The translations under genes and the position numbers were made by a program. Source: Euleptes europaea (taxonomy: Eukaryota > Chordata > Lepidosauria > Squamata > Sphaerodactylidae). Taken from it: 64,000 nucleotides of DNA. Of this stretch, positions 33,501 to 45,100 are shown piece after piece; position 1 is the first letter of the stretch; every line of letters begins with the position of its first letter. Below the pieces are notes generated by a model. That model was not told the origin of the DNA and made no database searches. It saw only the letters and a list, made by a program, of their open reading frames with translations. The DNA lies in NCBI RefSeq assembly GCF_029931775.1, contig NC_079321.1, positions 9,206,501 through 9,270,500 on the forward strand, read 5' to 3'.

Positions 33501-36500
33501 GAAGAGTTGGTTTTTATATGCCGACTTTCTCTACCACTTAAGAGAGACTCAAACCAGCTTACAATCCCCTTCCCTTCCCCTCCCCACAACAGACACCCTG
33601 TGAGGTAGGTGGGGCTGAGAGAGCTGTGACTAGCCTAAGGTCACCCAGCTGGCTTTGTGTGTAGGAGTGGGGAAACTAACCCGGTTCACCAGATTAGCCT
33701 CCCCTTCTCATGTGGAGGAGGGGAATCAAACCCGATTCTCCAGATCAGAGTCCAACACTCCAAACCACCGCTGTTAACCACTACACCATGCTGGCTTCTG
33801 GTTAGTCCCTTATTTCCACATGCGTTTTTGTGCCTTTAATTTTCACTTTGTTTTTTTGTTTCGTTTTGTTTTTCCCTCGGTTTTCTCCCCAGCTCTTTTG
33901 AGACCTCTTTTACACGGATGTTTTTCTGGAAGGCAGTTTTGACTCAGCTTTTTCCTAGTGTGTTATGTTTCTATCGGTTTTCTTTGTCCACCTCCCTCCA
34001 GCCCACTTTTTAATGATTGAACTGTCGTCATTGTTGAACCACTGCCTCCTCCTCAGATGAGTGAATTCAGTTTTTTTTAAAAAAAAAATCCAGCCTTAAA
34101 ATAGTGCTATAATGCTGTACTGTAGTGTTAGGCAGGTTCTCTCAATTCCCAGCTTTCATTATTAAAAAAAGTAAGTCTTTAGCCTCTTCCCTCGGGGTGA
34201 TATAAGGAAAAAAAGGCATATCTCCACAAGAAAAAGAGGTTAAGAGACTTTTCAAAAAAATGAAAGGTGGGAATTCAGAGAAGCTGCTTAAACCATCATT
34301 GTAACACTATAGTGTTATATCGCTATACTAGGGCTGGTTTTTTAAAAATTGGGGGGGGGGTGCTCTGACACCACCAATAATGACATCGATGATGAAACCA
34401 CCCTTCCTTGAAAATGCTGATTGTTTAAGCCACATATGGAAGAAAATAAGCGGACTCCCCAACTGTAAAAATGCACAGAGGGGCTGAGGTGCAGAAGAGC
34501 CCTGCCCGAACCAATCCCAACGCCTGTGGATCAACTCCCAAGAAAATCAGGAGTAATTCCAGCATGTGGAAAAGGTCATGGTCTGGATCCAACCCTGTTC
34601 CTTACAAAACCTAGAAAGTCACTTCTAGGGCAACTTTGCTCTGGCCATGTTTGGAAGGTTAGCTCTGCACCCATGCATTTATGAATATTCTCCCTGGCCA
34701 GCGGGGTTGGTCAGCATAAGCAAAGTCCAGGGAGGGATGACTGAGGCTGAAGAATGATTTTGATTGACAGTTCAGAGGGCTAGATCAGGGCCAATTATAG
34801 TTTAAGCTAGGAACAATAGTTATCTAGAAAGTTTGGAAGTAGGAGCCTAAAAATTGGAATGTGGAATAGGACTGAAATGACGGGTTGTTAGAGAACTGGG
34901 AAAAAATCTAGCGAGCGGGGAAAACTGGGCAGGGGAGGAGGCCAGAGACAGCTAGAAGAAATCAGTGTTATTTGCTGCTCAGATGAGCTTCTGGGTCTGA
35001 AGTGGGACCATTTCTAGTCCTGGTTTCCAAGCAGCGAGAAGTTCCAGCAGCAATACTTTGGGTTTAGCTTTCTTTTCACGAGAAAGCCACGATGCCTTAG
35101 TATGTCTGTGTTAGATACACGTGTACAAGCAGAGCTTAGTGGGAGCAAACAGACGCTCCTTCAGCAGGAAGCAGACCCTCAAATATTTTGCACATACCTC
35201 CAAAAGGCTGGACTCAAGTGCCAGCTAAGTCCAGCTGGCAAGACTCTGCTTTTTATCTCTTTTTATTGTTTTAAATAAACACTATTTTTTGCTGTTCCTC
35301 TGCCGCCTCAGCTGGGTGGAGGTCAGCTTTGCCAAGCTCATTCCAAAAGCTGGTGAGCGATTCTCAATGATCAGGAGGCTCCTTCCTGTCATTAGCTCCC
35401 CTTGGGGAAACATCCTCTAGCCATCCTGGATCCAGCTCTTCAAAAATGGTTTGTCAGCCACTGTAATGGCAGGGATCCAAACCTGGGGCTGTGGTCATTT
35501 GAAAAGCCTTCTCAGCCAATAAGAATCTCATTGCATATTGGTAAAGAACAGAAACCCCAAAACAAACAGTATCTTTGGTACTGACACATCACCTCGTTCC
35601 TGTTGTTGTATCCCAGAGGTCCCAAACTTTGTTACATCAGTGGGCACTTTGGGAAATTTGAGAAGAGGTAGTGGGCTCCACAAGAAAAATGACTTCCATG
35701 GGATCTAATTACAAAACACTAGGGCATTCCGCAAAATCTTGGGTGGCCCCCTACGATGAAGGCAGTTGTTTCCAAATGGCTGCTTCCAGCAGATGCAAAA
35801 GTGTTCTGTCTCCTGGGCTCTTCCAAGCGGTGGACTCTAATCTGGAGAACCAGGTTTGATTCCCCACTCCTCCATGTGAGCAGCAGACTCTAATCTGATG
35901 AAACAGGTTGGTTTCTCCACTCCTCCACATGAAGCCAGCTGGGTGGCCTTGGGCTAGTCACAGCTCTCTTAGAGCTCTCTCAGCCCCACCTACCCCACAG
36001 GGTGTCTGTAGTGGGGAAGGGAAGGTGATTGTAAGCCGGTTTGAGTATTCCTTAAGTGGTAGAGAAAGTCGGCATATAAAAACCAACTCTCCTCCTCCTC
36101 CTTCTTCTTCATCATCTTCTTCTTCTAACTTAGAGAAAAGCCAGGATTGGCTGTTTGCTTTGCAAAAACATGCTTTGGAAAATAATAATCGTCATAAACG
36201 TTTTTTTATATCCCGCCCTCCCCTGGCAGCGCTGGGCTCAGGGAGGTTAACAACATATCAATACACATTTCCATATACATTAAAATCATCTTAATTATAC
36301 ACAATTAAAACATTTTAACACGCTGAACTAAATTCCATTTTATATCAGTGCATCAGTGGCGCCAATGTAAATACCCATGGGGAGAACTGATATTATGGCA
36401 ACCTTTATTTAGCTGATTGCCCAGCCCCAAGGGAAGAAGAAGAAGAAGAGTTGGTGTTTATACGCCGACTTTCTCTACCACTTAAGGAAGAATCGAACTG

Positions 36501-39500
36501 GATTACTATCTCCTTCCCCTCCCCACAACAGACACCCTGTGAGGTAGGTGGGGCTGAGAGAGCTGTGACTAGCCCAAGGTCACCCCACTGGCTTCATGTG
36601 GAGGAGCGGGGAATCAAGTCCAGTTCACCAGATTAGCCTCTGCCACTCATGTGGAGGATTGGGGAATCAAACCCGATTCACCAGATCAGAATGCACTGCT
36701 CCAAACCACCGCTCTTAACCGCTACACCACGCTGGAGAAGGGAGGAGGGGGAGGCCAGCTTACAGATGGTACCGTCGCTATCCTCAACCATAAGCCTAGT
36801 GGAACATCTCCGTCTTACAGGCCCTATAGAACCTTGCTAGGTCTTGAAGGGAATGGGTCTCATTAGACAGTTCCACCAGGCTGGGGCCAAGGCTGAAAAG
36901 GCCCTGGTCCTAGCCAAGATAGCTGGATATTCTTAGGGCCAGGGATCTCCAATAGGTTGTTATTAGCCGATCATAAGGAAGGAGCACGTGAGTGCCAGGA
37001 AGCACACTGGCGAGTGTCATGGTGTCTGAAGAAAACATGTTGGGTGCCACTGCTGGGAAATGAAGCGTCTTGAAAAGAATATAGTCCTATTTACAATGTC
37101 CCAGTGACAGGCCTTTTATGCAGGGATGTTTCCCCACGGTCACCCCTGCTGACTGCTTCAGGGCTTCCTTTTGATTATGCATGCCTTTTCCGCCAGTCAG
37201 AGGTCGCCGTGCTCTCCCTGCACGTTTTGCCCGCATTTTCCAGTTCCTGGCTAAAACAGCATCCAGAAAACACGGGCAGAATGTGCGGGGAGAGCAAGGT
37301 GACTGGCGGAAAAGGCATGTATAATCAAAAGGAAGCCCCAAGCAGTTGGCGGGGGTGACCATGGGGAAATGTCCCTCCATAAAAGTCCTAAGAGCCAGCA
37401 TGGTGTAGTGGTGAAGAGCGGTGGTTAGGAACGGTGGGCTCTAATCTGGAAAACTGGGTTTGATTTCCCACTCCTGCACATGAGTGGCGGACGCTAGTCT
37501 GGTGAACTGGATTTGTTTCCCCACTCCTACACATGAAGCTAGCTAGGTGACCTTGGGCTAGTCACACACTCTCAGCCCACCTACCCCACAGGGTGTCTGC
37601 TGTGGGGAGGGGAAGGTGATTAAGTGGTAAAGTCGGCATATAAAAACCAACTCTTCTTCTATGTTGTGTGGCCCAGGGTTATCATCCTTCCTCCTCGGCT
37701 TCTTTGAATTGCAGGTCATCCCTCCCTACAATGGTTATGGCTTCGTCGAAGACTCTCTCCAGAACTGCTTCAGCCTGATTCCAAAGCCACCGAAGAAAAA
37801 CATCATCAAGATGCTCCAGAATGACCACAAAGTGTTGCGTTACGCCGTCACCATGGTGAGATGTTTTCTGACGAACGCTTGTCCTTTTCAAGCGAAGAAC
37901 GAGACGGTGGTGTTGCTCGCCTCGAGTTGTGCGATTTCAGTGTGACAATCAGGGAAGCATTTGAGAAGGCTCCCAAAATGAGGATTTAAAAAAAAATATG
38001 ATCTGGCTCTCTCAAAACGTTGTGTGAATGGCAAAGGAGATAACAGACCCTCAGTATTCCCCACTGCCTTTTGGGCAACGCCGTTGCATCGTACTTGGAG
38101 CTCCTGGCCACGATCCAGCTCCTGTGTATGTGTAAAGTGCCGACAAGCGGCAGCCGACTTACGGCGCCAGTCATGGGATTTTCAAAGCAAGAGACATTCA
38201 GAGGTAGTTTGCTATTGCCTGCCTCTGCATAGCAGCCCTGGACTTCCTCGGAGGTCTCCCGTCCAAGTGCTAATCAGGGCTGACCCTGCTTAGCTTCTGA
38301 GACCTGATGAGATCAGGCTAGCCTGGGCCACCCAGGTCAGGGTGATCCAGCTCCTACTCATGTGTAAACAGGAAGCGAGGTGCATTGCAACGTACACTGG
38401 AACGTTCCTCACGTTTGTTTTGACTGTACCCTTTAGACATACCTTCAGGTCCATACCCATTCCCCCTCCTGAGGAAGAATCTTGACACATTAAGGGGGGG
38501 GGAAATCTCTGCAGCCCTCCTCCTTCCCTGTTCTGGTGTTGCTGGCCTCGCTTGTGTTCCCTAGCATCTGCCCCTGCCCCTTTGGGTGTGTCACCTGCTG
38601 CCAGGGCAATTGCTGTCATTATCATGAAGAAACAAGGCCAGGGGTGGTTTTATCATGTATGTTTTAAATTCGTTGCTAAGAACATAAGAAAGGCCCTGCT
38701 GGATAAGACCAAAGTCCATCAAGTCCAGCAGTCTGTTCACACAGTGGGCAACCAGGTGCCTCTAGGAAGCCCACAAACAAGACCACAGCAGCAGCACCAT
38801 CCTGCCCGTGTTCCAAAGCACCTATTAAAATAGGCCTACTCCTCTGATCCTGGAGAGAATAGATATGCATCATGACGAGTATCCATTTTTACTAGTAGCC
38901 ATGAATACCCCTCTCCTCCATGAACATGTCCACTCCCCTCTTCAAGCCTTCCAAGTTGGCAGCCATCCCCACATCACCACATCCTGGGGCAGGGAGTTTC
39001 GCAGTTTAACTGCCTTGTGTGAAGAAATCTTTCCTTTTATGTTTTGAATCTCTCACCCTCCAGCTTCAGCAGATGACCCTGCATTCTAGTATTATGAAAG
39101 AGGGAGAAAAGCTCCCTGTCCTCTCTCTCAATACCATGCATAATTTTATAGACCTCTATCATGTCTCTCCTTAATCACCTTCTTTCTAAGTTAGACAGGC
39201 CTAAGCATTTTAACTCTTCCCATAGGGTAGTGGCTCCAGTTGCTCTTTTAAGGCTAGAAAAGTGAGATACACATTCTGCAAATAAATAAAAATAAATAAA
39301 TTCGGTGGAAGGACAGGATGTGCATCTATCTAGGAGCTCAGAGCGCCACACACGGGTCTCCCCTTTCCCATTTTACCCTCACAACAACCCTGCAAGGTAG
39401 GCTAGAGTGTGACTGACCCGAGGCCACCTGTGAGCAACAACAGCTGAGTGGGAATTTGCAAAGCGGTGCCCAGGAAACGAGCCCATCATGCTAGCGGCTC

Positions 39501-42119
39501 AACGCTACCCTGACCCAGTGTGACTCACCACTGGCTTTGTTCTCTGCAGGAGTCTCCAAATCCGGAGGACAGAAAGCGACGCTTTGTCCTCTCCTATTGC
39601 CTCGCCACAGACATGATGAGCATCTACGAGCCTCCCATGCGCAATTCGGGAATCATTGCGGGCAAATACCTGGGCAAGACCAGGGTCCCGAAGCCCGGCT
39701 CCAACACAGACAGCCCCATTTACTATGAACCAGCTGACCTCACAATTGGAGCCATGGTGGAAGGTGAGTTGGGGGCGTCTGGTAGGTGGACAGGCGAGGT
39801 GTAAACACCCTAGACAAAAAGAAGAGTTGGTTTTTTATGCCAGCTTTCTCTACCACTTAAGGCAGAATCAAGGTGGCTTACAATCACCTTCCCCTCCCCA
39901 CAACAGACACTTTGTGAGGTAGGTGGGACTGAGAGAGTGTGACTAGCCCAAGGTCACCCAGCAGGCTTTGTGTGTAGGAGGGGGGAAACAAATCCAGTTC
40001 ACCAGATTAGCCTCCGCCGCTCATGTGGAGGAGTGGGGAATCAAACCCGGTTCTCCAGATCAGAGTCCACCGCTCCAAACCACCTCTCTTAACAGGTTTG
40101 ATTCTCCCTTAAGTGGTAGAGAAAGTCGGCATATAAAAACCAACTCTTCTTCATCATTGCAGCCCCAATGTGTTTTTTGGTGCTCACTTGCTTTTTCTGA
40201 ACTTTGCTGGTTCAGAAGATCCTGGGAGACATTACCTTTGGATCAGCAGGGAGTATAAAGGTAAAGGTCCCCTGTGCAATCATGGGGTCATTCCTGACCC
40301 ATGGGGTGACATCACATCCCAACATTTACTAGGCACGTTATGTTTACGGGGTGGTTTGCCATTGCCTTCCCCAGTCATCTACATTTTATCCCCAGCAAGC
40401 TGGGTACTCATTTGACCAACCTCAGAAGGATGGAAGGCTGAGTCAACCTTGAGCCGGCTACCTGAAACTGACTTCCGTTGGGATCGAATTCAGGTCGTGA
40501 GCAGAGCTTGGACTGCAGTACTGCAGCTTACCACCCAGGGCTCTTCAGCAGGGAGTACCCATGTTGAAATGTAATTGTCCCCTCATAGGACTGTGCTTGG
40601 CTTGGAACCTCTCGGCCTTTTGAGATTGCCCCCCATGGCAGCCCTTTTGTGGTGGCCCCGGTACCCTTTCTTCAAATTCCTGAAGTGCCTTCAGGCTTAA
40701 ACAAGGTGGGGGGGGGGCGCTCTAGTCCCAGGGTCTGGCACCATTGCGGGGGGGAGGGGGCTCTAGTCCCAGTGAGTCACAGCCACACAATTCTGGAAAG
40801 TTCTGCTCCAGTCACTTGGCAGAGCAGGGCAGATCGCTCACCCAGCTGCTGTCAGCGGCGACCACGGCCTTTTCTTTCAGCTGGGACATTCTGTGCGAGA
40901 GAGTGAGTGAACAAGTGCGCGGTTTCACCCCGCCTTCGGTAAGCAGCGCCCAAACACCACTCGTGGCAACAACTAACTGGCTGTCTTCCTTCCAGTGTTT
41001 GGCCACCGTTTTGTGATCACCGACGCTGATCTGTACGTCCTGCATTACATAGAAAGCAACCTGGAGAGCTTCCCAGCAGCCGTGGTCCAATCGATGCGGG
41101 ATCACTTCGCCCCTCGCCAGGAGGCAACGGAGGCAATAAAGAGGTAGGCCTTCAAAGTAAACATGCAGGGCCTGGCAAGAATCAGGGCCGAGAAACAAAA
41201 ACTGCATTGGCCTTTGGGATTTGTTTCCAGGAGCTGTCACCCTACTGGATAATGGAAGGCCAGGAGGGCTACTGATTTATTGGCAACTGTCCATATTAAG
41301 CATGCCCCTCCTTTTGTGTGTGTGTGAGGGGCTCTGCTGCAGGGCCCAGAGGGTGGTTGGCACCACCACCACGAACCTTCCTTAACTGGGCCTGGACAAG
41401 GGCCATTTATCCGCGGCTGTTTCCTCGCGGTCACCCAAGCGACTGCTTCGGGGCTCTGCTTTGATTATGCTTGCATTTTCCGACCGCCGGGTCGCCCCGC
41501 ACTCCCCGTGCATTTCCCCGTGATTTCTGGATGCTGGCTAAACACCAATCCAGAAAACGCGGCCAAAACGCGTGGAAATGCGCGGGGACAATGAGGCAAC
41601 CTCTGACGGTCGGAAATTGCAAACATAAAGCAAAGCCCTGAAGCAGTTGGCAGGGTGACCGTGAGGAAACAGCCATGTGTAAATGGCCAAGGATCTGAAA
41701 GGGACACAGTCCTTTCAGTCTGGCTCCAAAACAAGATTCCCACGCCCGCTTTAAGTATCAATCCATCTTAGTAGCTATTTGGGTTGGCTGGTCCCTATTC
41801 GCCACCGGTGGAAGGTTTTGGGGGCGGAGCCTGAGGAGGGCGGGGTTTGGGGAGGAGAGGGACTTCAACACCGTAGAGTCCAATTGCCAGCTATTCCCTG
41901 GAGATTGGCAACCCTAGTAGCTATGAGGTTTTCCCAATTCACTTTTGTAAGACCCCAGTATGCGTTTGAGCTAGATGTTATCCAAAACACATTGTTTTCC
42001 ATGGACGTTTTGGGCCTTGGCCGGGACAGAGGGTGGGATATAAATCCAACAAATAAATAAATACTCCCATTTTGCCCGCGGTTCCTGAGGATAACTTGCC
42101 CCTCACAGAACTGATGGCG

Positions 42120-42173
<54 letters not shown>

Positions 42174-45100
42174 GTTAGGGTTGCCAACCTCCAGGTACTA
42201 GCTGGAGATCTCCTGCTATTACAATTGATCTCCAGCCGGTAGAGGTCAGTTCACCTGGAGAAAATGGCTGCTTTGGCAACTGGACTCTATGGCATTGCAG
42301 TCCCTCCCCTCCCCAAACCCCACCCTCTTCAGGCTCCACCCCAAAAACCTCCTGCTAGTGGCAAAGAGGGACCTGGCAACCCTAGAGTGAATGAACTGCA
42401 TTAGGAGGGGGGAAGGGGGGGAGGGGAAATCCCTGCACCATCCACAGTGGTTAGGATTGAGTCCGTAATTTATAATCCCACAAGAAACTCTCAAGAAGTC
42501 TTTCTTGCAGCTGTCTGTACTAGTTTTTGACTGAGATCTGTAATCAAAATTGAGAAGTCAATTGAGCAGTCAATTGAGAAATAACTGTCAAGAAGTCTTT
42601 CTTGCAGCTGTCTGTACTAGTTTTTGACCGAGATCTGTAATCAAAATTGAGAGGTCAAAAAAAGTTAACAGATTTTACCTTGACCAACTAAACAAACAGC
42701 CTAAGACCATTTTCAGCACAGTTACCGGTCATTCCCCAACACTGTGATTACTGTGTAAAGAAAGAGAGCCAACATGGTGTAGAGGTTAGTGCTGGATTAG
42801 GAAACGTTCTGGATTTGCTTGTTTTCAGTTTACAAAGCCATTTTGTAAAAAGTGTTTTATAAATGGTCAAGCTCTCCCTCTGCAGGATGAATTGGCACAG
42901 ATCAGAATCCTGCCCTCTCATTCCACCACCTCATTTCTGGTTTTCTTAACCCAGAAATGGAAGAAGAAGAAGAGTTGGTTTTTAAATGCCGACTTTCTCT
43001 ACCGCTTAAGGGAGACTCAAACCGGCTTACAATCCCCTTCCCTTCCCCTCCCCACAACAGACACCCTGTGAGGTAAGTGGGGCTGAGAGAGCTGTGACTA
43101 GCCCAAGGTCACCCAGCTGGCTTCATATGGAGAAGTGAGGAAACAAATCCAGTTCTCCAGATCAGACTCCACCGCTCCAAACCACCGCTCTTAACCACTA
43201 CACCACACTGGAGGAAGGAAATAACATTTGGGACAGGATCAGACTTGTTAGTTGCAGTCATTCTCGGGGTTTCCAGCTCCATGTTGGGAAATCCCTGGAT
43301 GTTGGGGACCACTGCTGTAAGCCTTACAAGAGACGGCCGCCTTGACCAGGCATGGTGAGCGAACACTTGATCCGAGTCTTTGTAGGCCCAGGTCAAAGCT
43401 GCTCCTTCCCTCCTGCAGGCTGGAGCGAAGCGAGCCCGACGAGCAGGAACTAGAGGCGGTTGTGGCTGAGATGCGGGAGCACCTGCAGCGGCACAATTAC
43501 CTGCCAGACAGTGGCTTGCAGGAAGCGTTCCTGCAACAAGACAGAGACGGCTCAGGGCTCCTGGACAAGGCTGGGTTCTTCAATCTCTGCGAACACTTCA
43601 AAGTGCCTGTTGACGACCCGCTTTTCCAGAAGGTAATGGCATAGAAGGAAAAAATCACCACGTCTGCATGCAGTGGGGAGCCCCACTGCCAAATCGTACT
43701 TGTTAGACAAAAGCCACCATCCTGCATGCATTTATTTCCCCTTTAAATTCAGCGGTTGAGGGGGCCCATTCTCAAGGAAATGGGGGTTGGACTGGCTGGA
43801 TTCTAATCCAGTAGCACCTTAGAGACAAACAAGCTTTGGAGGGAGGGGGGGTATAAGTTTAGCCTGTATGTTTAGCCTGAAGAGGAGGAGACTGCGAGGG
43901 GATATGATAACCATCTTCAAGTTCTTGAAGGGTTGTCCTTTAGAGCAAAGCTTCTTAAACTGTGGGTCGCGTAACTGAATGTGGGGTCACGAAATATTTG
44001 GCAACAGTAAAAGGGTTCTGAACCTCTTATCAGTAAATGTTTGGTTTGTATACCTATTATATACCTATATACCCGGGGTCATGTAAAAATTTCTCAGGTG
44101 AAAAGTGGGAAAAGTTTAAGAAGCCCTGCTTTAGTAGTTTTCTGTTGCTCCAAAAGGTCGGACCAGAACCAACGGGTTGAAATTAAATCAAAAGAGTTTC
44201 CAACTAGACTAGGAAGAATTTTCTAACAGTTAGAGCGGTTCCTCAGTGGAACAGGGTTCCTCGGGAGGTGGTGGGCTCTCCTTCCCTAAAGGTTTTTAAG
44301 CAGAGGCTAGAGGGCCATCTGTCAGCAATGCTGATTCTATGACCTTAGGCAGATGATGAGAGGGAGGGCACCTTGGCCATCTTCTGGGCATGGAGTAGGG
44401 GTCACTGGGGGTGTGGGGGAGGAGGTAGTTGTAAATTTCCTGCATTGTGCAGGGGGTTGGGCTAGATGACCCCGGTGGTCCCTTCCAACTCTATGATTCT
44501 ATGCTACGCTATGAAGTGTTCAAGAGTCAATGCTCCCTTCGTCAGATATCTAGTTGAGCAATCTAAGAGCATTTTAAGAACAAAAAAACAGAGCTATCTG
44601 AAAGGGGGGGGAGAAACCCAAGCCTCGTTTTAAAAAGCCTTTTGCTCAGAAGGAATTCTGAGGAAGCAGGAAGCATTTGAATCTCCACCCCTTGACATGC
44701 TGCTTTGTAATTGACTGTCTACCCGCTGTGAGAGAAACCAAGCTTGCGTGTCCCACGCTTTTCCTTATGCAAGGGGATTTCACCCGGGCTGAGCTCAGGG
44801 GAGAGGGAAGAATCAGGTTAACAGAGGGACGGGAAGTCCTGGGATTTGTGAGGGCCAGCAGCAACGTCATCTCTAATGGAGGGAAAACTCATGTGTAACT
44901 CCAAGGAACAACCGAGACAGACCGGGGAGGGCGGGGGGACATGAGTGAAAGGACCCATGCATAAATGACCATAGTGTACATTCTGCATATGGAGAAGCTG
45001 TTGTGGGGCTCGCCCCTGCCTATTTCTGGAGGTTTGCCCCAGAGAAATCATACAACAACCTGGATTCTAGTCAAATGACTGGATTTCCAGGTGCTCAACC

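Noticed and set aside
33436-34590. A 1.1-kb DNA transposon with GGCTTTTCCAC ends
   Set aside because: The supposed ends match only loosely, and no duplication or second copy supports it.
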